Shown: positions 8,164 to 16,731 of the stretch, one piece after another
Layout: every line of letters begins with the position of its first letter
How positions within the stretch are numbered: the stretch's first letter is position 1
Source: Haloarcula nitratireducens
GTDB taxonomy: Archaea > Halobacteriota > Halobacteria > Halobacteriales > Haloarculaceae
Assembly: GCF_019599505.1 (NCBI RefSeq)
Contig: NZ_RKLT01000004.1
Location: 62,001-126,000 of the forward strand
Direction of reading: 5' to 3'
Length of the DNA stretch: 64,000 nucleotides
Translations under genes and position numbers: made by a program
The notes under the pieces: generated by a model
What the model was told of the DNA's origin: nothing
What the model saw: only the letters and a program-made list of their open reading frames with translations
Database searches by the model: none

Positions 8164-9632
8164 CAGTCGTCTCGTTCCTCCGTTCGCACGCGGGTCGTCG
8201 GTGTGTCGCTGAGGATGCCCCGGAGGTCGGTGAGCGACTCGCCGACCTCGATACCGCGTTCGGTGATGCGGAACTCGCGGAGGGTGCGCTCGAAGTCGCT
8301 GGTCCGCTTTTTCAGGACGCCGATGGCCTTGCGCATCCGTCCCTCCAGTTCGAGGTGCTGGAGGAAGACGATGTTGTCCGCGAGATAGCTGATGCCCGCT
8401 TCGGTGGCGGTGAACCGACCGGTCACCGCCTCCGTCTCCTCGACGAGGATGACGGTGACGCCCACGTTCTTGAGGTAGCGACAGAGCGTGTGGAGTTTTC
8501 GAACGAGGTCGGTCTCCTCGCCCCGAAGGGAGAGCTGATAGCCGTCGATCCCGTCGATCATCACGATGCGGGTGTCGTGCCCTTCGACGTCCTCGCGGAC
8601 CAGGTGGGCGAACCCCTCGGGCGAGAAGTCGAGCGCTTCGATCTCGTGGACGTTCAGCGCGTCCCGTTCGAGCATCTGCCGGACGGGCATGTCGATGGCC
8701 TCGCTCCGCCGGAGGAACGTTCCCTTCGTCTCCTCGAACATGTAGACGACGGAGCGTTCGCCCCGGCCGGCCGCCTCCTTCATGAACTGGGTTCCCGTCG
8801 TGGTCTTGCCGACGCCGGTCGGGCCGCTGACGACGGTGATAGTGCCGCGTTCGATGCCGCCGTGGAGCAACTCGTCCATCTCCGGAACGCCGGAGGGGAT
8901 GGACTCGGCGACGAACTCGCGGTCGTAACTGCTCGGTTGGAGTTCCGGGAACACCGAGACGTCATCGTCGCCGATCCGCATCGCGTGTGTCCCGCCCCGA
9001 ATCTGGGACCCGCGGAACTTCGGGACGGTCACGGTGCGCCCGAACTCGCCGAGGTCGATCTCTATCGTCCCGTCGCTCATGAACTGGAGGTCGTCGTCGG
9101 GGATCGACCTCGTGTTCTGGGAGGTGAAGACGACGGTCGCACCGGCCTCGCGGAGATACTGCATGAAGGCGATGACCTGCTGGCGGAACTGGTGGTCGTC
9201 GGGCGTCAGATGGCGGAGCCGCGTGATGGGGTCGATGAACACCCTGTCGGGCTCTACGTCCTCGACGCGTTCGGTCACGGCGTCGGTCAGCGAGGACTGT
9301 TCGACCTCGCTCGGCGCGAAGATGTCGTAGGATTGGTTGCGGGCGAACATCTCCGAGTCCGGACTCAGGTCGAGGAAGCGGACGTCGTCGAGGTCGATGC
9401 CGAGCGTCGCGGCGTTCGTCTCGATGTCCTCGGTCGTCTCCTCTAAGTTGACGTACAGCGCCGTCTCGCCCCGATCGGCTCCCGCTTTGAGAAAGTGGAT
9501 TCCGAGGATCGTCTTCCCCGTCCCCGGTTCGCCGCGGACCAGATAGCTGCGGTTCGCTATCAGACCGCCGTGGAGCACCTCGTCGAGCCCCGAAATCCCC
9601 GTCGAGATCCGCTCCGGCGTTCGACTGCTCAT
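8163..9632 (-). CDS. KaiC-like double-domain RecA ATPase
   Basis: This is a 489-residue tandem RecA/KaiC protein, typical of the haloarchaeal KaiC-like ATPases. Domain 1 has Walker A GEPGTGKT (residues 34-41), the paired glutamates of NLEE (64-65) and a Walker-B-like DRVFIDPITRL. Domain 2 has Walker A GPTGVGKT (about 265), FEETKG and TRIVMIDGIDGYQ. Both sites look complete. In archaea these proteins act in signal transduction with kinases and receivers rather than in a proven clock, and no KaiA or KaiB is visible here. The following receiver gene overlaps its stop codon. An AT-rich box (CATATTTGTAT, about 9659-9669) lies at promoter distance upstream of the ATG. Confidence 0.9.
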   Translation of the reverse strand: MSSRTPERISTGISGLDEVLHGGLIANRSYLVRGEPGTGKTILGIHFLKAGADRGETALYVNLEETTEDIETNAATLGIDLDDVRFLDLSPDSEMFARNQSYDIFAPSEVEQSSLTDAVTERVEDVEPDRVFIDPITRLRHLTPDDHQFRQQVIAFMQYLREAGATVVFTSQNTRSIPDDDLQFMSDGTIEIDLGEFGRTVTVPKFRGSQIRGGTHAMRIGDDDVSVFPELQPSSYDREFVAESIPSGVPEMDELLHGGIERGTITVVSGPTGVGKTTTGTQFMKEAAGRGERSVVYMFEETKGTFLRRSEAIDMPVRQMLERDALNVHEIEALDFSPEGFAHLVREDVEGHDTRIVMIDGIDGYQLSLRGEETDLVRKLHTLCRYLKNVGVTVILVEETEAVTGRFTATEAGISYLADNIVFLQHLELEGRMRKAIGVLKKRTSDFERTLREFRITERGIEVGESLTDLRGILSDTPTTRVRTEERDD

Positions 9633-10162
9633 TAGAGACTACTTGGAGCCGGAGAGCGACATATTTGTATCGGTTGTTTCGATACAGTTTGCGGTGTCCG
9701 GACAGTTAGAGGGCGAAATCACGGGAAAGATGATATCGGAGTCCGAGCGACGCACCGAACGGTCGAGCGACGTCACGGGCGAGCGACCAGTCGGAGCGAA
9801 CCGCGAGCCGTGGCAGTCACTGGGGGATCGCTGTCACAGTAAGGTGGGGGTGGGGTTGGGGGTGGTGGGGTGGGGTCGAGTTCCGGAACGAGCAGACGCG
9901 GCGTCGAGGCCGCGACCGGTCCGCCGTGGCAGTCGCGCCACGAACGTAGGCTCCATGAGCCGAGCCCACTCCATCCGGAGCAACGGTCCATATACGCATT
10001 ATTATCGGGTTGCTAAAGCCCGTATTCGAACGGTGCGGCGCTGGTCGGCGTCGGCACTCGCGGGAACTGGAGAGCGGTGCAGGCGGAAGGCCACATCGAA
10101 CGGCGCAGCGGGACAGCGGCCGTGCGAAGCGTCGCGGGGCGGTACGGCGGGTGAGAATCCGG
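9633..10162. other. 530-base gap without a recognisable gene
   Basis: Beyond the KaiC promoter near 9660 and the G-rich tract at 9846-9875, I find no gene. Open frames crossing this stretch are Arg/Pro-rich and lack haloarchaeal composition. An isolated CATTATTATCG element lies at 9997-10007 with no gene at promoter distance. Confidence 0.5.
9846..9875 (+). repeat. G-tract cluster, potential G-quadruplex
   Basis: Five runs of four or five G separated by one to four bases (G5-T-G4-TT-G5-TGGT-G4-T-G4) lie on the plus strand about 215 bases upstream of the KaiC start. The arrangement meets the usual intramolecular G-quadruplex pattern with room to spare. No gene overlaps it. Confidence 0.6.
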
Positions 10163-10381
10163 CTATTGGGTGTCCGAGAGCGAGACGTGCGAATCGCGGT
10201 CGGCGGAGATCCACCGGTCGCTGCCGCCGTCGCAGTCCTCGGGGTCGTAGAGCACCACTTCGTCGGTCTCGACCTCGACCGACGCGGGGAGGAACTTGGG
10301 GTTGTACGTGGGGGCCAGTTCGAAATCCGGCCAATCGTCCGCTTCGACGTTCTCCTCGTCGAAAGATTGGCCGTGGTTCAT
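10163..10381 (-). CDS. Small acidic haloarchaeal protein, DUF7511-like
   Basis: The 72-residue acidic protein has a core that reads VEVETDEVVLYDPEDCDG and then DRWISADRDSHVSLSDTQ. The W-I-S-A ... S-x-V-S-L tail recalls a small haloarchaeal family I know as DUF7511; this assignment is from memory and tentative. No signal peptide or membrane helix is seen. Its ATG overlaps the stop of the 56-residue gene (ATGA, 10378-10381), so the two are translationally coupled. Function is unknown. Confidence 0.65.
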   Translation of the reverse strand: MNHGQSFDEENVEADDWPDFELAPTYNPKFLPASVEVETDEVVLYDPEDCDGGSDRWISADRDSHVSLSDTQ

Positions 10382-10548
10382 TTTTTTACCTCATCTTCTT
10401 CGCGTGCCTGCTCGTAGTATTGCAGGAAATCGATTGCCTCCTGGAGATTTACCTTGCACTCGGCGGACAGTCCCTCGTATTCGTCCTCTGACCAGCCACA
10501 GAGCAGTTCGCGGGCGACGGCGACGCGCTGATCGATCGGTAGTTTCAT
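10378..10548 (-). CDS. 56-residue hypothetical protein in a coupled mini-operon
   Basis: The predicted protein starts MKLPIDQRVAVARELLCGW and ends QYYEQAREEDEVKK. It is helical and charged and looks like a small DNA- or protein-binding module, but I recognise no family. Its start overlaps the stop of a 16-codon leader (ATGA at 10545-10548) and its stop overlaps the next start in the same way. Codon use and acidity fit the host. The chain of ATGA overlaps is the best evidence that the gene is real. Confidence 0.65.
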   Translation of the reverse strand: MKLPIDQRVAVARELLCGWSEDEYEGLSAECKVNLQEAIDFLQYYEQAREEDEVKK

Positions 10549-10595
10549 CGACGGTTCACCTCGGAGACCTCGGCGGCGGATGGGGTTTCAGTCAT
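10545..10595 (-). CDS. 16-residue leader peptide (MTETPSAAEVSEVNRR)
   Basis: A short frame begins with the first ATG downstream of a TATA-like box (ACTATATG, about 10630-10638) at about the distance expected for a short leader. Its stop codon overlaps the ATG of the 56-residue gene. Translation of this peptide would deliver ribosomes to the next start. It may have no function beyond coupling. Confidence 0.4.
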   Translation of the reverse strand: MTETPSAAEVSEVNRR

Positions 10596-10748
10596 CTTTC
10601 CCTCTGTTCGTTCGAAGGCGACAACCCCACATATAGTTCAGCGAACCGACCGGTTGGCGACCCCGTTTACCCCGAGGTAAGTAGGGCGAGACTGGTCGTT
10701 CAACCGTACAAAACCATTTTACTCGCGCCTTCGTTTCCTTTACTAGCT

Positions 10749-10829
10749 ATGGCTGATTCCGGACAGAACGCAGGGTCGGACGCGGCGAACGCCCCGGAAC
10801 GCTCGGACTCGACAGGTCCCGCTCGGTAA
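10749..10829 (+). CDS. 26-residue leader-type ORF before the histidine kinase
   Basis: The frame MADSGQNAGSDAANAPERSD... starts just downstream of an AT-rich box (CCATTTTAC, about 10714-10722) at the spacing of a leaderless transcript. It stops three bases before the kinase ATG at 10833. The sequence has haloarchaeal composition but no recognisable domain. It may serve translational coupling, or the transcript may simply begin here. Confidence 0.35.
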   Translation: MADSGQNAGSDAANAPERSDSTGPAR

Positions 10830-10832
10830 ACG

Positions 10833-12419
10833 ATGACTGGACAGGTAGGAGTTCTCTATCTCGGGCCGGCGGTCGAAGCGTTGGGGTCGTTCCTCCCGAC
10901 GATCGACGACGTCGCGGTCGTCGGCACCGTCACCGAGTCGACCGACGCCGCGCTCGACCGACTCGGAACGGGCGTCGTCGACTGTCTCGTCGTCGATACG
11001 CGGCTCCCGGAACTCGACGTCGCCTCGTTTCTCGCCACGGTCGAAGAGAGCCGAAGCGATCTGCCGGTGATTCTGTTCCAACACGGCGATGCCGAGCTGA
11101 ACACCGAGGGTAGCAGGTACGACGAGCGGCTCACGGACGCGGATTCGGTGGCCGTTCGGCGGGAGGCGGTTCGGACCGCGCTCGCGGACAGCGGTGCATT
11201 CGGAGACGCGGTCGAGGAGCGGTGGGACGACGGGCTGCGGGAGGTCGACGAGCGGACGTCGATCGACCGCTGGTCGAACCTCTCGAAGCAGGTCGTCGAG
11301 ACGAGTCCGGTGGGAATCGCCATCGTCGTCGACGGGCGAATCACGCGCGTCAACCGACACGCCGAGGATATCCTACAGTTCAGCTCCGACACCGGGTGCG
11401 CCCGCGTCACCGATCAGCTGTCGGGCCGCATCTACGACGAATCGGGCCAACCCGTCTCCTCGATGGAGTTTCACTTCCAGCAGATACTCTCGACCGGCCC
11501 GTCGGTGGTGGGGTACGACCCAGATCCGGATCACGCCGACAAACCCAGACACTGGCTCCTCGTCAACGGGAAGCCCCTGGACGTCGGCGACGAGTCGGCG
11601 CTGGTGCTGATCTTCAAGGACGTCACCAAGCTCAAACAACACCAGGACGAACTGGAGCGTCGGCAGTCCGAACTGGACACGGTCGTCACCGAACTCAAGC
11701 GATCGAACGCCGAACTCGAACAGTTCGCGTACGTCGCCTCGCACGACCTGCGCGAGCCGCTACGGATGGTGTCTAACTACCTCGGGCTGCTCGAACGGCG
11801 GTACGGCGACGAACTCGACGAGGACGCGCGGGATTTCATCGGCTACGCCGTCGAGGGAGCCCAGCGGATGCGCCGGTTCATCGACGACCTGCTCAAGTAC
11901 TCCCGGGTCGGCCGCGACGACGACGAGCTGACGCTCGTGGACCTGAACGACGTGCTCGACGACGTGCGGACCGACCTCGAGGTCAGACTCGAAGAGGCGG
12001 ACGCGGAGTTGACCGTCGCGGAGTTGCCCGTCGTCCAGGGCAACAAACACCGGCTCGAACAGCTGTTTCAGAACCTCGTCAGCAACGCCATCAAATACGC
12101 CGGCGACGACCCCCCGCGCATCGAGATCGGCGTCTCCCTCGAACCGGAACAGTGTGAGATTACCGTCGCGGACGACGGCGTGGGGATCGACCCGAACGAG
12201 CAGGAGCAGGCGTTCGACCTCTTCTATACGACCGGCAGGGACGACTCGACGGGCATCGGGCTGGCGCTCTGTCGGAAAATCGTCCAGAGTCACGGGGGAC
12301 GGATCTGGCTCAACAGCACGCCCGGCGAGGGGACGACCATCCACTTCACGCTCGTCCGAAAGGACGGTGAGATCGAGCGCGCGGACGTGGGCGTGGCAGA
12401 CGCTTCCGTCCCGGAATAG
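10833..12419 (+). CDS. PAS sensor histidine kinase with degenerate N-terminal receiver
   Basis: The protein has 528 residues and no membrane segment, so it is a soluble kinase. Residues 1-110 resemble a receiver (CLVVDTRLPEL holds an Asp at the expected place, but the other acidic and Lys positions are unclear). Residues about 145-265 form a PAS domain, followed by a short coiled coil (KQHQDELERRQSELD). The HisKA box is FAYVASHDLREPLRM (about 302-316, His in SHD). HATPase_c motifs are QNLVSNAIKYA (N box), ADDGVGI (G1) and STGIGLALC (G2). It phosphorylates an unidentified response regulator. The nearest downstream gene is a PadR regulator, which is not a receiver protein. Confidence 0.9.
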   Translation: MTGQVGVLYLGPAVEALGSFLPTIDDVAVVGTVTESTDAALDRLGTGVVDCLVVDTRLPELDVASFLATVEESRSDLPVILFQHGDAELNTEGSRYDERLTDADSVAVRREAVRTALADSGAFGDAVEERWDDGLREVDERTSIDRWSNLSKQVVETSPVGIAIVVDGRITRVNRHAEDILQFSSDTGCARVTDQLSGRIYDESGQPVSSMEFHFQQILSTGPSVVGYDPDPDHADKPRHWLLVNGKPLDVGDESALVLIFKDVTKLKQHQDELERRQSELDTVVTELKRSNAELEQFAYVASHDLREPLRMVSNYLGLLERRYGDELDEDARDFIGYAVEGAQRMRRFIDDLLKYSRVGRDDDELTLVDLNDVLDDVRTDLEVRLEEADAELTVAELPVVQGNKHRLEQLFQNLVSNAIKYAGDDPPRIEIGVSLEPEQCEITVADDGVGIDPNEQEQAFDLFYTTGRDDSTGIGLALCRKIVQSHGGRIWLNSTPGEGTTIHFTLVRKDGEIERADVGVADASVPE

Positions 12420-12630
12420 CCGAATATCGGCACCGTTGCCGTCTTACCATCCGCTTAAGCCCGCAACAGAACGATCGCTGGCCCCTGTTCAACAGTTCGT
12501 GAGCAACGGGCGTTCATCCGGTATCTGTCGGACAAATCGGACGAATCGTTCATCGTTACGCACTATCCCACCAGCGCCTTGACAGGGCGATCCGTTCTTA
12601 ATCAATATCAAAAAAATCGAACGGTAAACG

Positions 12631-12640
12631 GGGTATATAG
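12631..12640 (+). promoter_or_regulatory. TATA box of the PadR gene
   Basis: GGGTATATAG sits about 30 bases before the ATG at 12667, which supports that start and a near-leaderless mRNA. An AT-rich stretch (12596-12628) lies just upstream, where a regulator or TFB could bind. Confidence 0.65.
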
Positions 12641-12666
12641 CCGTCGGGAACGACGAATCAGACGAG

Positions 12667-12996
12667 ATGTCAATGCACGACCTGACAGGGTTTCAGAGGG
12701 ATATCCTGTACGTGATAGCGAAGCTGAACAAGCCACACGGGCTGGAGATCAAAGACGAACTGCAGGAACACTACGACCAGAACATCCGCCACGGCCGCCT
12801 CTATCCGAACCTCGATACGCTGGTCGAAGCCCGCCTCATCGAGAAGGGCAAGAAAGACGACCGCTCGAACGAGTACAAGCTGCGAAACCGCGGCAAGCGC
12901 GAACTGAAATCCCGACTCAAGTGGGAGCTCTCGTGTCTCCCCGAGGACCTCATCGCCGAACTGGACGACGTCGCGATAAAGCAGACCGCAGAGTAA
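12667..12996 (+). CDS. PadR-family winged-helix transcriptional regulator
   Basis: The protein has 109 residues, the usual size for haloarchaeal PadR proteins without a long C-terminal domain. LTGFQRDILYVIAKLNKPHG opens the winged helix, the recognition segment lies around IKDELQEHYDQNIRHGRLY, and the wing is DRSNEYKLRNRGKREL. PadR proteins repress or activate nearby genes in response to small ligands or stress. ATG 12667 fits the TATA box; an in-frame ATG two codons later is also possible. No target is evident, since a 350-base gap follows and the next gene points the other way. Confidence 0.85.
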   Translation: MSMHDLTGFQRDILYVIAKLNKPHGLEIKDELQEHYDQNIRHGRLYPNLDTLVEARLIEKGKKDDRSNEYKLRNRGKRELKSRLKWELSCLPEDLIAELDDVAIKQTAE

Positions 12997-13348
12997 TTTC
13001 CCCGGCGATCGACACCGCTGGCAGCTAGTTCGTCGAGCCGCCGAGTGCCGCCGTTGCGGTCGAGAATCGACACTTATCACGAGTCGGTTCCGTGCCAGAG
13101 ACATCTACCACGCCGAGACGGCGGTTCGAAGTGAGTACCGGGCGATATCACCCGTCGGAAGCGTCGCGTCGACTCCCGTCGGTGTCCCGTTTCGACGACC
13201 TATCCCGTCGCCGCCTCGCTCTCGTCGCTCGCTGTGAGAAACGTCGCCTCCGTCGACCGTACTAGCGCGGGGCTGGAGCGGTCCAAGCGCGACGACCACC
13301 GGTAACGGACGAGCCGTCACGGCGCTGAGAAACAGTCTGAGCGGCGCG
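12997..13348. other. 350-base gap, nothing recognised
   Basis: The stretch separates the PadR gene from the convergent phosphatase-superfamily gene. I see no coding pattern, RNA motif or repeat. A weak AT-rich spot (CACTTATCACG, 13071-13081) has no gene behind it. Confidence 0.4.
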
Positions 13349-14986
13349 TCAGTCGAGGTAACCCAGGTCCGAGAGCCGACCCTCGACGGTCGAGTCGTCG
13401 GCCGTCGCAGCGGCCGCTGACCCCTCTTCGTAGGCGTCGTAGGTGGTCGAACCGGGGTCGTCGACGATGGGGAGGGGCGTCCCGTCCATCCGGTCGCTGT
13501 AGGGGACACCCAGCGCGCCAAGGACGGTCGGCGCGACGTCGAAGAGGTGAGCGTCGGTGAGCGACGCCGACTCGTCGATCCCCTCGCCCGTGGCGGCGAT
13601 GATCCCCTCCAGCTTGTGGTTCCACGGCTCGGCCGGTTCGCCGAAGTGGTCGCCGAGCAGCTGCGCCGAGAGGAAGTGATCGAAGTCGCGGGGGACGGTC
13701 ACGATGTCGACCGCGCCCTCGTCGTACGGTCCCTCGAAGTAGTCTTCGCGGGGCGCGACGGTGTCGAAGACCGGGTTGCCGTCGGGCGTGGTGGCGTCCC
13801 GGAGCGACTCGATTATCTCCTGGCGCACCGACTCGTAGTCGGCCTCGGGGACGACCCCCTCCGGCTCGCGGCCCTCGACGTTGAGACGGACGCCCAGCTC
13901 CGTCCGGGCGCGCATGTACGCGACGGAAGACTGGAAGTCCACCTGCTCGTTCGCGGTGCGGACGACGCCGTTGGGCGCGTACTGCTTGGCGATCTCCTCG
14001 AGGCCGACGTGTCGCAGGCCGGCACCGACGCGGTTGGCCGTCAGCCCGAACTTCGCGGCCGTCGCGGCGATGCGCTCGATCATGTTCGGCTCCCAGGAAG
14101 TCTCGTCTTCGCCCTCGCGCAGGCCCTGTCGAATGGGGTTCCAGGAGGGCATCCCCTTCCCGCCTTTGACCGTCTCGACGTACCCCTCGTCCCGGAGGTA
14201 CTCGTTGACGCGGAACTCCTCTTTCTCGTAGGGCCCCATCCCGTGGTCGCTGGCGATGATGACCGTATCGGGGTCGTGGTCGTCGAGGAGTTTCCCGATC
14301 TCCTCGTCGGTCGTCTCGTAGACCTCGTTGACGGCGCTCTCGTCGCCGAGGAACTCGTGGAAGACCGTGTCGGTCTTCTGAAACTGGACGAATCCGAAGT
14401 CGGGTTCGTACTCGTCGAGGAGATAGCTAAACGCCTTCCGACGCAGGCGGACGAGCTCGTGGTACTCTTCGAGCTTCTCGGCGTCAGAGAGCTCGGTTTC
14501 GCCGCGGGTGTACGCGGGGTAGACGCGGTACTCGCCGAGCGCCTCTTTGATGTCGTCGATGACGCCCTCGGGGTGACACGGCGGGTCCTCCGGACCGATG
14601 AAGCCGGGGACGACGGCGCCGTCGATCTCGGCCGGCGGCGAGGTGACGGGGACGTTCAGAACGACGCTGGATTTGCCGCGGTCGTCTAAGAGCTCCCAGA
14701 TGCTGTGTTCGCGAACGTGGTCGCGGCTGACCACCTCCCAGTCGTAGCCGTCGAAGCTGACGAAGCTGTAGGCTCCGTGCTTACCGGGATTGACGCCGGT
14801 GTACAGGGAGGGCCACGCGCTCGGCGTCCACGGCGGGATCTGCGACTCCAGTGGCCCGGCGACGCCGTCCTCGTATATCGATGCCAGGTTCGGGATGCGC
14901 CCCTCGTCGTTGAGTCGGTCGAAGACGGACAGACAACCCGCGTCGATGCCGATGAGCAGGACGTCGAGGTCACTGTGTTCTGTCAT
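13349..14986 (-). CDS. Alkaline phosphatase-superfamily phosphodiesterase/phosphotransferase
   Basis: The 545-residue protein belongs to the type I phosphodiesterase/nucleotide pyrophosphatase branch of the alkaline phosphatase superfamily. Visible metal and nucleophile motifs are LLIGIDAGC near the N-terminus, PPWTPSAWPSLYTG (Thr as likely nucleophile), IIASDHGMG and WNHKLEG. No signal peptide or membrane helix is seen, so it should act in the cytoplasm. Such genes are common inside haloarchaeal N-glycan and exopolysaccharide clusters, where they may process lipid- or nucleotide-linked sugars; that role is inferred. A GATATAATAAGG promoter element lies at 15044-15055 on the same strand. Confidence 0.85.
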   Translation of the reverse strand: MTEHSDLDVLLIGIDAGCLSVFDRLNDEGRIPNLASIYEDGVAGPLESQIPPWTPSAWPSLYTGVNPGKHGAYSFVSFDGYDWEVVSRDHVREHSIWELLDDRGKSSVVLNVPVTSPPAEIDGAVVPGFIGPEDPPCHPEGVIDDIKEALGEYRVYPAYTRGETELSDAEKLEEYHELVRLRRKAFSYLLDEYEPDFGFVQFQKTDTVFHEFLGDESAVNEVYETTDEEIGKLLDDHDPDTVIIASDHGMGPYEKEEFRVNEYLRDEGYVETVKGGKGMPSWNPIRQGLREGEDETSWEPNMIERIAATAAKFGLTANRVGAGLRHVGLEEIAKQYAPNGVVRTANEQVDFQSSVAYMRARTELGVRLNVEGREPEGVVPEADYESVRQEIIESLRDATTPDGNPVFDTVAPREDYFEGPYDEGAVDIVTVPRDFDHFLSAQLLGDHFGEPAEPWNHKLEGIIAATGEGIDESASLTDAHLFDVAPTVLGALGVPYSDRMDGTPLPIVDDPGSTTYDAYEEGSAAAATADDSTVEGRLSDLGYLD

Positions 14987-15140
14987 CTGCGATCCTCCAC
15001 AGCTCGTGATGGCATTCGTGTCTGATTCGTAGCGTCCGAAGGGCCTTATTATATCGCTCTTAATGGAATCTCGCTATCAAATGTCTCGGACAGATACGGC
15101 GACCGGAGCCGTGCCATGCGTCTGTCGGCATTACTAGACA

Positions 15141-15148
15141 GATAATAA
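15141..15148 (+). promoter_or_regulatory. GATAATAA promoter element of the GT4 gene
   Basis: GATAATAA lies about 30 bases before the ATG at 15175, where a TATA box is expected. It is one of a series of ATAATAA boxes across this glycan cluster, and it differs from the commoner TTTAWA type. Confidence 0.55.
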
Positions 15149-15174
15149 CGACTCCGGACGTCGAACACCGAGTA

Positions 15175-16476
15175 ATGACCGAAACCGCCGTCACAGACGG
15201 CTCCGACGACCAGACCGACCGGCCGACGCTCGACGTCGGCTTCATCCCCGCCGAGTGTCCCGGCACGGGGGCCGTCGGCGCGACCCGGACCTCGGAGCTG
15301 CTCATCCAGAGGCTGTCACACCACCACGACCTGACCGTCTACGTCGCCAGTCAGGCCGAGGCCGACCCCGAGCGACTGCCCGCCCGCGGCCGGGTCGAGT
15401 ACGTCCTGCACGACGGGCTCGCGAAGCTACCCCATCCCCTGCTCACGAAACTCGACGCGATGCGAGAGGAGGTGGACGCGCTGAGTACGCACGACATGGT
15501 CCACACCTACTCGCCGGGGTTCATCCCGATTCTCGCCGACCTCGACGTGCCGACGCTGTCGACGCTCAACTCCTACCTCCCGGCCTGTCCGAAAGGCGAT
15601 TTCCGCTACTACGACGGCGAGAAGTGCACCGGTCACGGCACCGCGAAGTGCATCAACTGCATCGCCCACGCCGACGTCGACCGGCGGAAGGGGGTCGAGA
15701 ACAGCCTCCGGTCGGCGTACTCCTCGCTCGGGAAGGTCAACTACGTCGACGACGCGATGACCGCCATCCACGACGTCGACGCCTTCCAGGCGCTGTCGCC
15801 CCATATCAAGGACGACTACGCGAACATGGGCGTCGAGCGGGACCGGATCACCGTCGTTCCGCACTTCTACGACGACGAGTTCTATCACCCCGAGTGGGAC
15901 GAACCGTTAGACGATAGCGACGGTCTCACCCTCCTGCACGTCGGTCGGCTTCAGGAGAACAAGGGACAGGAGAGCCTCGTGCGGGCGATGCCGCGCCTGC
16001 TCTCGAACCACGAGGACCTCACGCTCCGGGTCGCCGGATCGGGCGGCTACGAGGAGGGCCTGCACGAGCTGGCGCGGCAACTGGGCGTCGACCACGCCAT
16101 CGACTGGCTGGGCTACGTCGACCACGACGACGTCCCGCCGCTCTACGCGGACGCCGACGCGTTCGTCTACCCCGGCCTGCTCGACGAACCGTTCGGCCGC
16201 GTCTTACTGGAGGCGCTCGGGACCTACACCCCGGTGCTGGCCTCCGACGTCGGGAGCACGGACTACATCGTCGGCGACGCGGGCGTCCGCTTCGAGGCCG
16301 GCGACCCGGCGGCGCTGGCCGACGGCTTCGGCGATCTCGTCGCCGACTACGAACGCCACCGAGCGGCGATTCCCGAACAGCTCGAGCGGTTCGCACCCGA
16401 CACCGTCGAGAGCGCGTTCCTCGACCTCTACGAAGAAGTCGCCGAGACGCGGACCCCAGCGACCGCGAGTCACTGA
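15175..16476 (+). CDS. Family 4 glycosyltransferase (GT-B fold)
   Basis: The protein has 433 residues. The C-terminal half carries the GT4 nucleotide-sugar signature: LLHVGRLQENKGQESLVRAM, LRVAGSGGYEEGL, IDWLGYVDHDDVPPLYADAD and then FVYPGLLDEPFGRVLLEALG with the E-x7-E type catalytic acids. The N-terminal acceptor domain has GTGAVGATRTSELLIQ. A cysteine-rich insertion (ACPKGDFRYYDGEKCTGHG and TAKCINC, residues about 140-163) is also seen in GT4 proteins and may bind a metal. It transfers a sugar to a lipid-linked glycan on the cytoplasmic side. It is divergent from the phosphatase-superfamily gene, and the two share a 188-base promoter region. Confidence 0.9.
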   Translation: MTETAVTDGSDDQTDRPTLDVGFIPAECPGTGAVGATRTSELLIQRLSHHHDLTVYVASQAEADPERLPARGRVEYVLHDGLAKLPHPLLTKLDAMREEVDALSTHDMVHTYSPGFIPILADLDVPTLSTLNSYLPACPKGDFRYYDGEKCTGHGTAKCINCIAHADVDRRKGVENSLRSAYSSLGKVNYVDDAMTAIHDVDAFQALSPHIKDDYANMGVERDRITVVPHFYDDEFYHPEWDEPLDDSDGLTLLHVGRLQENKGQESLVRAMPRLLSNHEDLTLRVAGSGGYEEGLHELARQLGVDHAIDWLGYVDHDDVPPLYADADAFVYPGLLDEPFGRVLLEALGTYTPVLASDVGSTDYIVGDAGVRFEAGDPAALADGFGDLVADYERHRAAIPEQLERFAPDTVESAFLDLYEEVAETRTPATASH

Positions 16477-16731
16477 GAGAGCCTCGCAGTTCCTTTTCGA
16501 TGAGTCGCCGCGCTGTCTCCGTCCGCCGCGCGTCTCGACGGCGCGACCGCTCGACGGAGAGCCGCCGGTCTCGGCGCTGTGCCGTCGAGTGAGGTGAATC
16601 GCCAGCCCACTGGCTGGGCTATCGAGCGGGGATGTCACATACGCGAGAACGAGTCAGAATCGTCGCGTGCAACCGACGGCAGCGAAGAACGGCCGTGGCG
16701 GCCGGCGCGACCCCCGACGAGAGCCGCTCCC

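Noticed and set aside
10008..10033. TTGCTAAAGCCCGTATTCGAACGG, slightly like a tRNA T-arm or attachment site
   Set aside because: No acceptor stem, D-arm or anticodon arm can be formed around it and no integrase is near.
9643..10491. 282-codon open frame across the KaiC upstream gap
   Set aside because: Arg/Pro-rich, not acidic, covers the G-tract and the antisense of small coupled genes; composition is that of a chance frame in GC-rich DNA.
16477..16731. Gap between the GT4 gene and the membrane protein gene, checked for small genes
   Set aside because: The open frames are short and lack coding bias; nothing can be supported.
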